Position numbers and translations under genes: made by a program. The notes under the pieces were generated by a model. That model worked only from the letters and a program-made list of their open reading frames with translations, made no database searches and was not told the origin of the DNA. 64,000 nucleotides of DNA, from positions 1 through 64,000 of the forward strand of contig JBGCGJ010000010.1 of NCBI GenBank assembly GCA_045110675.1, written 5' to 3'. Each line of letters opens with the position of its first letter. Position 1 is the stretch's first letter. Source of the DNA: JBALVT01 sp045110675 (GTDB lineage: Bacteria > Pseudomonadota > Gammaproteobacteria > Pseudomonadales > Halieaceae). This document shows, piece after piece, positions 9,516 through 17,210 of the stretch.

Positions 9516-10658
9516 ATGATCCAAAGCAAGCTCCCCAATGTAGGCACCACTATATTTACCCGCATGTCCGCGCTGGCAGCGAGTGAGGGGGCATTAAACT
9601 TATCCCAAGGTTTTCCGGATTTCGACGGCCCGTTGGCCCTGCGAGAAGCACTGGCGAAACACGTGATGGATGGGCGAAACCAATATGCTCCGATGGCGGG
9701 TGTGGTCGCTCTTCGAGAGCAAATCGCCGCACAACTTGAGTTTCATCGTCAGGTAAAGTGCGATCCCGGCGATGAAATCACGGTGGTACCTGGAGCCACT
9801 GAGGCTATTTTTTGCGCCATCCAGGCCGCGATCAAGCCGGGTGATGAAGTCATTGTGTTCGATCCCTGTTACGACAGTTATCAACCGGCCATCGAATTAG
9901 CAGGCGGCAAGGCAGTTCACTTGCGCCTGAATCAAGTGGACTTCACTATCGACTGGGAAAAGGTGCAACAGTCGATCGGTGCTCGGACTCGTATGATCAT
10001 CATCAACTCCCCGCACAACCCCAGTGGAACCACGCTGAGCCATGAAGATCTGCTACAACTTGAGCAACTGGTTGAAAAAAGCAATCTGCTGGTGATCAGT
10101 GACGAGGTCTACGAACATCTCGTTTTCGACCAGAAAAAACATGTCAGTGTTCTACAATACCCAGCTTTGAGACAGAGAAGCTTCGCCGTTTTTTCCTTTG
10201 GCAAAACCTTCAGCGTCACTGGCTGGAAAACGGGCTACTGTATTGCACCCCCGGCCCTCACTTCAGAGCTACGCAAAGTCCATCAATTTGTGACCTTCGT
10301 TGCGGTAACACCGATTCAAATGGCGCTGGCAGATTTTATGCGCGACGAACCTCAATATCCCGCCAGCCTCGCAGGTTTCTATCAGGGCAAACGGGATTTG
10401 TTCTGCAGTGCTGTAAGCGCATCCAGATTTTCGGTCACCCCCAGCGCCGGAACGTTTTTCCAAATGCTGGACTATAGTGATATCAGTGCGGACAATGACG
10501 CAGAACTGAGCATCACCTGGACACGGGAAAAGGGTATCGCAGCAATTCCCATTTCAGTTTTTTATGAAAGCCCACCTCAGCAGCACTACCTACGATTTTG
10601 CTTCGCGAAAAGCGATGAGGTGTTACAGCAAGCGGCGGAGATACTATGCAAGATCTAG
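9516..10658 (+). CDS. PLP-dependent methionine/aromatic aminotransferase, YbdL-like
   Basis: A class I/II fold-type I aminotransferase of 380 residues. Family landmarks are LNLSQGFPDFDGP near residue 28, the PLP-contact sequence NSPHNPSGTTL near residue 165, and the Schiff-base lysine in FSFGKTFSVTGWKTGYC near residue 230. YbdL-type enzymes transaminate methionine, phenylalanine and related acids, often using glutamine as amino donor. The downstream gene overlaps it by 13 bp and encodes an omega-amidase, which removes the 2-oxoglutaramate that a glutamine-dependent transaminase makes. This pairing supports the assignment. Confidence 0.92.
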   Translation: MIQSKLPNVGTTIFTRMSALAASEGALNLSQGFPDFDGPLALREALAKHVMDGRNQYAPMAGVVALREQIAAQLEFHRQVKCDPGDEITVVPGATEAIFCAIQAAIKPGDEVIVFDPCYDSYQPAIELAGGKAVHLRLNQVDFTIDWEKVQQSIGARTRMIIINSPHNPSGTTLSHEDLLQLEQLVEKSNLLVISDEVYEHLVFDQKKHVSVLQYPALRQRSFAVFSFGKTFSVTGWKTGYCIAPPALTSELRKVHQFVTFVAVTPIQMALADFMRDEPQYPASLAGFYQGKRDLFCSAVSASRFSVTPSAGTFFQMLDYSDISADNDAELSITWTREKGIAAIPISVFYESPPQQHYLRFCFAKSDEVLQQAAEILCKI

Positions 10659-11419
10659 CGGTGACATTGGTTCAATGCGAACTGGCCTGGGAAGACCCAA
10701 AAGACAACCGCGCCCAAATGAGCGCATTGATCGACAGCATTAGCGAGCCCACGGATCTCGTTGTACTACCGGAGATGTTTACCACCGGGTTCTCGATGAA
10801 CGCGTTGGCAAATGCCGAGGAGGCCAATGGAACCACGGAGCAATGGATGAGCGAGCAAGCGCAGAAACACAACTGTGCTGTAACAGGAAGTATCGCTGTA
10901 CGTCAGGGTGATAGTGTATTCAATCGCATGTTGTTCGCCAGCCCCGAAGGCGTGAAGTTTTATGACAAACGACACCTCTTTCGCATGGCCGGCGAACATA
11001 AGCGCTATGCATCGGGCAATGAACGAATTACCGTAAACTGGCGCGACTGGCGCATTAATCTGCAGGTTTGCTACGATCTGAGATTCCCTGTTTTCGCTCG
11101 AAATCAAGGCGACTTCGACTTACAGCTCTACGTGGCCAACTGGCCCGCCAAACGCAGCTACCACTGGCGACAACTTCTAATTGCCAGAGCGATAGAAAAC
11201 CAAGCCTGTGTTGTCGGCGTCAACCGGATCGGCAGTGACGCCAACGGGCTGGATTATCAAGGCGATAGCTTGGCTATATCAGCCACAGGCGAAATCCTGG
11301 AAGACCTGCTTGATCGCAGTGAGGTCGCGCAAGTGAAACTGAGCGGGAGCGAACTTGCGAAATATAGAGAGAATTTTCCCTGCCATCTCGATGCCGATAA
11401 TTTCACATTGGAGCCCTAG
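10646..11419 (+). CDS. Omega-amidase (2-oxoglutaramate amidase), YafV-like nitrilase family
   Basis: A 257-residue carbon-nitrogen hydrolase. The Glu-Lys-Cys triad is visible as VVLPEMFTTGFSM (near residue 40), YDKRHLFRMAGEH (near residue 110) and LQVCYDLRFP (near residue 140). YafV-type omega-amidases hydrolyse 2-oxoglutaramate to 2-oxoglutarate and ammonia, drawing glutamine-dependent transamination to completion. The gene overlaps the end of the aminotransferase gene by 13 bp, consistent with translational coupling. Confidence 0.92.
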   Translation: MQDLAVTLVQCELAWEDPKDNRAQMSALIDSISEPTDLVVLPEMFTTGFSMNALANAEEANGTTEQWMSEQAQKHNCAVTGSIAVRQGDSVFNRMLFASPEGVKFYDKRHLFRMAGEHKRYASGNERITVNWRDWRINLQVCYDLRFPVFARNQGDFDLQLYVANWPAKRSYHWRQLLIARAIENQACVVGVNRIGSDANGLDYQGDSLAISATGEILEDLLDRSEVAQVKLSGSELAKYRENFPCHLDADNFTLEP

Positions 11420-11662
11420 TAGTATTCTGGCAGGGTACGGCGTCTTAGAATCAATGACCAGAAACTAACTCTCGCCCCGCGCAACACCAGAGCTCCATGA
11501 GAGATCAGTAACAAACCCTCCCGGCCCATCGACTCTTCCCCAAAAACCTTGCCGCAACCATTAATGTGTCCAACACCCGCCGCTGTCTGACATGATAGTA
11601 CGTACACATCAGTATCAACTTCACACCTCCCAAAAGCGCCGATAAAAAATACTTTCTCATAA
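11420..11662. other. Gene-free spacer between omega-amidase and the RTX-like pair
   Basis: No credible gene was found here. A 63-codon minus-strand open frame (11416-11607) has no family resemblance and no ribosome binding site. The right-hand part of the gap, 11663-11747, holds a promoter-like motif and a leader hairpin, described separately. Confidence 0.5.
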
Positions 11663-11689
11663 TTGCAACTTTTCCCTGGTCAATTCGTA
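11663..11689 (+). promoter_or_regulatory. Predicted ECF-sigma promoter for the RTX-like pair
   Basis: TTGCAAC at 11663-11669 is followed after exactly 16 bp by CGTA at 11686-11689. The same pair of blocks with the same 16-bp spacing lies on the minus strand just upstream of the ECF sigma gene at 17010-17036. An AAC-containing -35 and CGT-containing -10 are typical of ECF promoters. Transcription would begin near 11696. Confidence 0.6.
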
Positions 11690-11695
11690 ACTAGG

Positions 11696-11722
11696 TTTAG
11701 TGAGCATTGGCTCACCCCTAAA
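11696..11722 (+). promoter_or_regulatory. 5' leader stem-loop upstream of the first RTX-like gene
   Basis: TTTAGTGAGC pairs with GCTCA and CTAAA across an ATTG loop, with a 3-base bulge (CCC) on the right arm. It would sit at the very 5' end of the transcript predicted from the ECF-type promoter, where it could stabilise the mRNA or control it. Confidence 0.4.
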
Positions 11723-11747
11723 CTTAAAGTAATGATGAGGTTAAGTA

Positions 11748-12647
11748 ATGATTATGAAAAAGGAGTGTCTATCCACACTGCCGGCGGTGCTACTTATGGC
11801 GAGCCTGCTCAGTAAGGCGTCAGTAACATCGGCGGAAATACAAGTCGGCAGCGACTTAAATAGCGTCAACAGCAGCGATTCGGCAATTGCCGAGCTTTAT
11901 TCCGGAAACCGCGGTGATAACGGCGGTGGAGATCAAAGCTTGCAACTAGGCGACTCATTAACGGGTACAGCGGACAATGACGTATTGATCGGTGCTTTAG
12001 GCATTGATGTGCTGTTTGGCGGCGCCGGAAACGATATTTTGATCGGCGGCACCGAGGATTTTAATCCGCTGAATCGCGATCGTGCCTTCGGCGGACCCGG
12101 AGACGATAGTTTTATTTGGGCGCCTGGCGACGGTAACGATTTTTTTGACGGTGGTGAAGGCACCGATGTGTTATTCATGGCATTGATAGGCGAATCTGCA
12201 GACGCCGAAGGCAATACAGAGGGAGCACCTTTTTTTGCAGTTAGCCCACCCAACACAGCTGGAGCAGCCAACTTCGATGGTATCTACCTCGTGGACGGAG
12301 AGCCCATTCTCAATATAGCGGGCGGACCTGGATTCTGCGAGATAGCCGAACGCGATGCTAGCAACGAAGCAGCGCTAACCCAGCTAAGCCTTGATCATTT
12401 GGTTCGGTTTGTACTTCGCGGGCCGCGAGCCAATTTCGAAAACCTCCTGGCAGCCGACCCCGGCCTTGATCCAAGTACTTTAGATACCGGCCTTAGAGTC
12501 GCCGTGCATCTTAAAAACGTCGAGTTCCTTGTTTGTGGTAGCCAGGCAGGCGGAGAAATAAAGGTATTCGATCTACAGGTGGTTCCCGCTCAGGAAGTTG
12601 ACCTGTCACAACTGCCCACGCTTGCTCAGCAATTGGCAACCCCCTAG
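11748..12647 (+). CDS. Exported RTX-like (hemolysin-type calcium-binding) repeat protein, paralogue 1
   Basis: A 299-residue protein with an N-terminal signal peptide (basic MIMKKE, then hydrophobic TLPAVLLMASLLSKASVTSA). Residues about 62-145 contain glycine/aspartate-rich nonapeptide-type repeats (GALGIDVLFGGAGNDILIGG and GDGNDFFDGGEGTDVLF), which bind calcium in RTX proteins. The C-terminal half carries two cysteines (GFCEI, LVCGS) conserved in the downstream paralogue. A Sec signal is unusual for RTX proteins, which normally leave by type I secretion. It is preceded by GATGAGGTTAAGTA and an ECF-type promoter motif, and is probably co-transcribed with the next gene. The function is unknown. 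Confidence 0.8.
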   Translation: MIMKKECLSTLPAVLLMASLLSKASVTSAEIQVGSDLNSVNSSDSAIAELYSGNRGDNGGGDQSLQLGDSLTGTADNDVLIGALGIDVLFGGAGNDILIGGTEDFNPLNRDRAFGGPGDDSFIWAPGDGNDFFDGGEGTDVLFMALIGESADAEGNTEGAPFFAVSPPNTAGAANFDGIYLVDGEPILNIAGGPGFCEIAERDASNEAALTQLSLDHLVRFVLRGPRANFENLLAADPGLDPSTLDTGLRVAVHLKNVEFLVCGSQAGGEIKVFDLQVVPAQEVDLSQLPTLAQQLATP

Positions 12648-12718
12648 ACACTGGCGTCATTTATTTCTTTTAGGACTCAATACTCAAACTTTTCCCAATA
12701 TCTTCAGGAGCTATACCA

Positions 12719-13741
12719 ATGAGAACAATTACTCGCAAAAAAACCGAATTAGGCAGCACCCATGCGGGACCACCGATTCCTTTCGTATCAAGGATAAGCT
12801 GTCTAACACTATTTAGCATTCTCGTGTTAGTGGGCTGCGGGAGTTCTAGCAACAACAATAGACCCGTCGTACAAAACCCAGCCCCGGAGCCGGCTCCAGC
12901 ACCTGCACCAGCACCCAAAACGTTTAATGCGATTATCGGCAACGACACCAATAGCCAATTGAACTCCCTTTTGTCTCTCAATGAAGGCGGGCCAGGCGGC
13001 TCACCCAACCAGAGCTTGCGGGCGGGAGATGTGCTGGTCGGTGGGGACGATGATGACGTTATCGTCGGTGGACTTGGTGTCGATATACTCATTGGAAACG
13101 GTGGCGACGACATCTTAATCGGTGGCACCGAGGACTTTAACTCCAGCGTCGATGGCGATAATCGTGGCTCAGACAATCGCGACCGAGCATACGGCCAGGC
13201 GGGCGACGACGTATTTATCTGGGCGCCAGGTGATGGAAGTGATTTATTCGACGGTGGAGAAGGCACTGATGTTCTGATTTTCGGTGTTCTGGGTGAAGCA
13301 CGAGACGCCACTGGGAACACCGATGGTGCACCATTCTTCGCTGTGAATCCGCCAGGATCGGAAGGCAGCCAGGACCACGACGGAATTCAGCTTGATGAGA
13401 ATTCACAACCTTCTGTGCGAGCTTCAAACTCTCCCGGTTTCTGTACGTTACTGGACGTTACAGAAAATGGCGATGCCTTGAGCCAGCTTGACCTGGACCT
13501 GGTGGTGCGATTTTCACTGCGCGGTATAGCAGACGCATTTGACGCCGGGGAGCGCACTGACGACGATGGCTTGCGTGTCGCGGTCAGCGTTAAGAATACT
13601 GAGTTCGTAGTCTGCACCCGCAGGGACTTCGATGCCGACCTTGCCCTGGAAAACATTGAAGTTTTTGACATAAGTGGTGATCAACCTGTTGAGGCCGATA
13701 TAAATGCTTTACCGGAGTACGTACAAGGGCTCATCTTCTGA
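12719..13741 (+). CDS. RTX-like repeat lipoprotein, paralogue 2
   Basis: The 340-residue protein is a clear paralogue of the upstream product but has a lipoprotein signal: hydrophobic LTLFSILVLVGC with a lipobox LVGC and acceptor Cys at residue 40. A Pro/Ala-rich linker follows (PAPEPAPAPAPAPK). Calcium-binding-type repeats (GGDDDDVIVGG, GNGGDDILIGG, GDGSDLFDGGEGTDVLIF) occupy about residues 100-190. The C-terminal half shares the two-cysteine pattern (GFCTLL, FVVCTR). The ATG has AGGAG eight bases upstream, and a terminator follows the stop codon. The pair suggests one soluble exported form and one membrane-anchored form of the same protein. Confidence 0.8.
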   Translation: MRTITRKKTELGSTHAGPPIPFVSRISCLTLFSILVLVGCGSSSNNNRPVVQNPAPEPAPAPAPAPKTFNAIIGNDTNSQLNSLLSLNEGGPGGSPNQSLRAGDVLVGGDDDDVIVGGLGVDILIGNGGDDILIGGTEDFNSSVDGDNRGSDNRDRAYGQAGDDVFIWAPGDGSDLFDGGEGTDVLIFGVLGEARDATGNTDGAPFFAVNPPGSEGSQDHDGIQLDENSQPSVRASNSPGFCTLLDVTENGDALSQLDLDLVVRFSLRGIADAFDAGERTDDDGLRVAVSVKNTEFVVCTRRDFDADLALENIEVFDISGDQPVEADINALPEYVQGLIF

Positions 13742-13774
13742 AAACACGCCAGACCACCCAAGAAAACTGCGTTA

Positions 13775-13797
13775 GCCTCCGATTTGGGGGCTTTTTT
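13775..13797 (+). terminator. Rho-independent terminator after the RTX-like pair
   Basis: GCCTCC pairs with GGGGGC around a GATTT loop and is followed by a run of six T. It ends the plus-strand transcript and overlaps the stop codon of the convergent outer-membrane protein gene. Confidence 0.8.
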
Positions 13798-15058
13798 AGA
13801 TCTTGTAGCTGTACATCAAAAACAGCTTTTTAACATCGCCGGTTCGAATGGTCTGTCCGCTCTCGGCTCTAAAATCAGCAAATCGAATCTTAAATTCATG
13901 ATCTCGATCGGGCTCAAATATTAGATCCAAATCCACTTCCGACCCAATTCTCTGACCACCACTATCGAATTGGTGGTAGCGCAGATCTACCACCCAGGGA
14001 CGCGCACGCCATAAAAGCCGAAATGAATCATCGATTAGACCTTGAGCAGGTGTGCTTAAAAACTGATCCGCCCAACCCTGAAACTTGTGAAGCGTTGCCA
14101 AGGGCGTTTGGAAAGCCGCACCATTATTCGAGCCAAAGCGCTCTTTGCGTGCGCTGAGTCGAAATTTTTTCAACTCAGCGCCAATCTCCCATTGATAATA
14201 GGACAGCCAATTATCATTACTATCTTCTTGCTGTGCGAGGGTCACTGATCCCAGCCATTTAATACCGCCGGACTTGTATTGCGTGTCCAGGTTAAAGCCA
14301 TAGGTGCGATGGGAAAACTCGGAAATATCGGAGTTATGAACGAGGTATGCAAAGCTGGAAACATCAACATAGTCCCAGTCACGATATTCGATTCGCAACA
14401 TGTGCCCGTCAATTTTATGATCGCCTAACTGACTTGTAGGCCTGCGTCCGTTTAATCTCGCAAACCGAATGTCTTCCTGGTTAAGCCTATCGCCAGCGTC
14501 GTCGCCCAGAATACGGTTAACCTGATTCACAAAAGCGTAGTTAAGCGAAACACCCGAGGTACTTTCATGATGTAGGCGAATACCATCGAAAGTTTGATCA
14601 TTCTGGCGGAAGCCAACCGGCCCAACGAAGCGTTCTTCACCAAAAGAAATAGACTGGCGACCAAAAACCACGGATGTACTATCTGTACTGGCTTGGAAAT
14701 TGAGTTGGTTAATTTCCGTACCAGATGGATCGGCAATAATCGCTTTGTCACCCACTAGCACGCCGTTGCTGTGCTTGTTTTCCCAAAAAGACTCTACGTG
14801 ATCTAGTTGACCAAAAAGATGAAGATTGTCCGTTACGGCGTACTGTGCATTAATTCGAAGTTTTGCCGTCAGCGCTCGACCATCTTCGCCGGCTAAGTCT
14901 ACCGATTCCGAACGAATTCGGGCGGCATAATTTAAAAAACTCTGTTTTTCTTCAGCGGCTTCTACAGCTACACTTGAGTCCAAGGCGACGATAATGAGTA
15001 AGGACTGGCACAAACGCGAGGAGATATCCTCACTCCCAATCGTCAGCATTGCCATCAT
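13796..15058 (-). CDS. Outer-membrane beta-barrel protein, alginate-export-like
   Basis: A 420-residue protein with a hydrophobic N-terminal signal (LLIIVALDSSVAVEA) and then alternating polar/aromatic strands typical of a porin-like barrel. The pattern FGRQSISFGEERFVGPVGF with QTFDGIRL resembles the alginate-export family (PF13372). It ends in YSYKI rather than the usual terminal aromatic residue. The start lies 29 bp inside the upstream LRR gene; the ATG at 15058 has no clear ribosome binding site, so translation may be coupled or begin a little downstream. It is the last gene of a four-gene operon with an ECF sigma and anti-sigma factor. Confidence 0.75.
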   Translation of the reverse strand: MMAMLTIGSEDISSRLCQSLLIIVALDSSVAVEAAEEKQSFLNYAARIRSESVDLAGEDGRALTAKLRINAQYAVTDNLHLFGQLDHVESFWENKHSNGVLVGDKAIIADPSGTEINQLNFQASTDSTSVVFGRQSISFGEERFVGPVGFRQNDQTFDGIRLHHESTSGVSLNYAFVNQVNRILGDDAGDRLNQEDIRFARLNGRRPTSQLGDHKIDGHMLRIEYRDWDYVDVSSFAYLVHNSDISEFSHRTYGFNLDTQYKSGGIKWLGSVTLAQQEDSNDNWLSYYQWEIGAELKKFRLSARKERFGSNNGAAFQTPLATLHKFQGWADQFLSTPAQGLIDDSFRLLWRARPWVVDLRYHQFDSGGQRIGSEVDLDLIFEPDRDHEFKIRFADFRAESGQTIRTGDVKKLFLMYSYKI

Positions 15059-15671
15059 GTAAAGAGGTTAGATCGTTGACAGAGTCCAGGTAATCGTAGA
15101 ACTCATCAGGCATCGGATTCTGCCTCACATCCAGATACCGCAATAGGTTGAGCGACTCAATGTGCAATTCTTCCAGCTCATTATCGAACAAATGCAGCTT
15201 TTTCAGTGCGGGCAATTCAGTCAGGTCCGCCGACCGCAGAGCATTGTTATTGGCTTTCACTTGGGTAAGTTTGGAGCACCCTTGAATGGTAATTCTCTGC
15301 AGCTTATTGTGGAAGGCGTATAACACTTTAAGTGAGTCGCAATCTTTCACTACTAACTGCGTCAGAGCGTTTCCAGCGATGTTCAAATGACTTAGACGAT
15401 CAAACCTCGGCAGATCTAATGCCGTTATCGTATTTTTATACAGAGACAGTTTTGTCAGTGAGGTGAATTTCTCCAAGCCGTCAATATTTTCAATTTTTTT
15501 ATTGTGGCAGCTGATTTGCTCGAATTGATCCGGCTGCGTCCAATCGTGTTTCTTCGCTATATCATTCACACACTTTTGCAGAGCGGGATCTGCAACACTG
15601 ATATCAGCGCTTGCAAGAGAGGCGAAAAGACCAAGAACGCACAAGATAACCCTAGCAAACAACCAATCCAT
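15030..15671 (-). CDS. Secreted leucine-rich-repeat protein
   Basis: A 213-residue protein with a signal peptide (ARVILCVLGLFASLASA) and about six LRR units of roughly 20-22 residues. Repeats such as LTKLSLYKNTITALDL, LSHLNIAGNALTQL, LKKLHLFDNELEEL and LRYLDVRQNPMPDE run to the C-terminus. Two early cysteines (QKC, ISC) could form an LRR cap. It is probably periplasmic and may act as a binding or sensing partner. The ATG follows immediately after the anti-sigma stop codon, and the downstream barrel gene overlaps it by 29 bp, so the three products are likely made together. Confidence 0.8.
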   Translation of the reverse strand: MDWLFARVILCVLGLFASLASADISVADPALQKCVNDIAKKHDWTQPDQFEQISCHNKKIENIDGLEKFTSLTKLSLYKNTITALDLPRFDRLSHLNIAGNALTQLVVKDCDSLKVLYAFHNKLQRITIQGCSKLTQVKANNNALRSADLTELPALKKLHLFDNELEELHIESLNLLRYLDVRQNPMPDEFYDYLDSVNDLTSLHDGNADDWE

Positions 15672-16445
15672 CTAGCTCTTAGCCTCGCCGTTTCGAAGGC
15701 GCACACATATGCCGCTGGCAATAAGTTGGTCGCTGGGCTCGTCTATCGCGGAGCCGCCGATTTCCTCACGGGTGAGCAATAAGGTTTGCGCATCGACAAC
15801 AAGTCGCCATTGGGCTTGGCTCAACTCAAGATTGGCAATTGACTCGTTATCAACGACGGCTAGTGAGCGAGTTTCACCATCGCGCCGAGACACGGCCCAC
15901 AACTGGTAATCACTATCGTCGCTAAGCTCAGTGTCACTCCAACTCAGTGTTAAGGTTGAACTGCTCGCGTCGCCAAGCGTGGTGAGTACCGCAGTCCCTG
16001 CCGAACCTGCCATAACAGCGACGTAGTCCACTCTTGGTTCGGTCAGTTCTGGTAATAACGAGGAGTTAGGTGACAAGTCCCACATCGTTAACGTTAGTAC
16101 AAAGGAAGCCAATGCTCCGCTAAGCGCCCATCCAAAACGACTAAACCAACTTCCTGAATCGGTGGATTCAGTCGGCGAATTTATCGCCGCTTGATGAGTA
16201 TTCCTCGGCTTCAACTTGTCTTCAATAGACTGCCAAGTACCGGGTTGCGGTGCAAGCTCGTTATCGCTGACGAGCAACGCGGCTAAGTGATTTTCCCAGT
16301 GGAGCACTCTATCAGCAAGCGAAGAATCTTCGTTCAAGCGCTGCTGAAATAAGTCGCGCTCTAATCCCTGCAACGATCCGGCTACATACTCGAATGCCAG
16401 CGCATCGTCGTCTAAAGAGACGTTTGCTGTTTCTTTTCCAGACAT
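15672..16445 (-). CDS. RskA-like anti-sigma factor
   Basis: A 257-residue membrane protein. The cytoplasmic N-terminal domain (residues 10-80) has the anti-sigma pattern LAFEYVAGSLQGLERDLFQQRL and HWENHLAALL. One transmembrane helix spans about residues 102-122, and the C-terminal RskA domain would be periplasmic. Such proteins hold an ECF sigma factor inactive until the periplasmic domain is triggered. The gene overlaps the end of the sigma gene by 34 bp. No zinc-binding HxxxCxxC motif is seen in the N-terminal domain, so it is not of the ZAS type. Confidence 0.9.
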   Translation of the reverse strand: MSGKETANVSLDDDALAFEYVAGSLQGLERDLFQQRLNEDSSLADRVLHWENHLAALLVSDNELAPQPGTWQSIEDKLKPRNTHQAAINSPTESTDSGSWFSRFGWALSGALASFVLTLTMWDLSPNSSLLPELTEPRVDYVAVMAGSAGTAVLTTLGDASSSTLTLSWSDTELSDDSDYQLWAVSRRDGETRSLAVVDNESIANLELSQAQWRLVVDAQTLLLTREEIGGSAIDEPSDQLIASGICVRLRNGEAKS

Positions 16446-16987
16446 GAACTCAATCTCTTTACACTCCGATGAAGCCAGGATTTGATCGTATTAGTATTCG
16501 TTTCAAATAATAGCGCCATCTCTTCTCGACTACTGCCACGTAAATAGGCCAACTGGACGCACTGCTTGCTACGGCTGTCCAAGGTAGCCAAGCACTCCAT
16601 AAAGGCTTGCTGCTGCTCCGATCTGCGCATATCGTCTTCCGGGGTATCACCCGTGGAAGGCAGGCTGTCCGTTAGTGACTCCAGCTCAGCATGCCCCACA
16701 TGGCGTTTTTCGTATGCCATTTTGTCTAAAGCACGATAACGAATAATGCTGCTCATCCAAGTCAGTGGCGCCGATAAATCTTCACTGTATTTTGCCGCAT
16801 TATGCCAAATCTGAAGAAATCCCTCTTGCAAAACATCATTGCTCCAATCCTCAGAACGAACAATATTAAATGAAACTCGGTTTAGATACGCCGACGTTTC
16901 CTCGTACAGGGAACGCAAAGCACTTTGATCCTGTGCTGCACAGCGTTTTATTAGAGCTTTCAAAAGCTCATTCCTGTCATTGTCCAA
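16412..16987 (-). CDS. ECF-type RNA polymerase sigma factor
   Basis: A 191-residue sigma-70 family protein with region 2 (about residues 20-85, including SEDWSNDVLQEGFLQIWHNA and LTWMSSIIRYRALD) and region 4 (about residues 125-180, with the helix-turn-helix RGSSREEMALLFETNTNTIK). The partner anti-sigma gene overlaps downstream. The start is TTG at 16987, with GAGA eight bases upstream; an ATG nearby is out of frame. A TTGCAAC-N16-CGTA motif upstream would give a short 16-base leader, and the same motif lies before the RTX-like pair, so autoregulation and control of that pair are likely. Confidence 0.92.
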   Translation of the reverse strand: MDNDRNELLKALIKRCAAQDQSALRSLYEETSAYLNRVSFNIVRSEDWSNDVLQEGFLQIWHNAAKYSEDLSAPLTWMSSIIRYRALDKMAYEKRHVGHAELESLTDSLPSTGDTPEDDMRRSEQQQAFMECLATLDSRSKQCVQLAYLRGSSREEMALLFETNTNTIKSWLHRSVKRLSSCLEKKQQTSL

Positions 16988-17009
16988 GTTTCACGGTCTC
17001 TATTGTATA

Positions 17010-17036
17010 TACGCCCAAAGCGTCGAAAGGTTGCAA
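17010..17036 (-). promoter_or_regulatory. Predicted autoregulatory ECF-sigma promoter
   Basis: On the minus strand TTGCAAC (17036-17030) and CGTA (17013-17010) are 16 bp apart, identical in spacing to the motif at 11663-11689. The predicted start point, near 17003, would leave a leader containing GAGA before the TTG start codon of the sigma gene. Confidence 0.6.
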
Positions 17037-17210
17037 GCTATCCACCTATAGAATCCATGATAGACCCCTACAAAGGCAATGGAAACTTTGGGCAGCTCTG
17101 TTCAAGATTGAGTTCCTCCAGCGTGTCCAAACTAAGTGATCACTGAGTTCAAGCGGTAAGGCGGCCAGACTATGAAATCGTTGCAATGAGCCAGAGTAAT
17201 CGCAGAAGCA

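Noticed and set aside
11416..11607. A 63-codon minus-strand open frame after the omega-amidase gene
   Set aside because: No family resemblance, no ribosome binding site, and it overlaps the previous stop codon.
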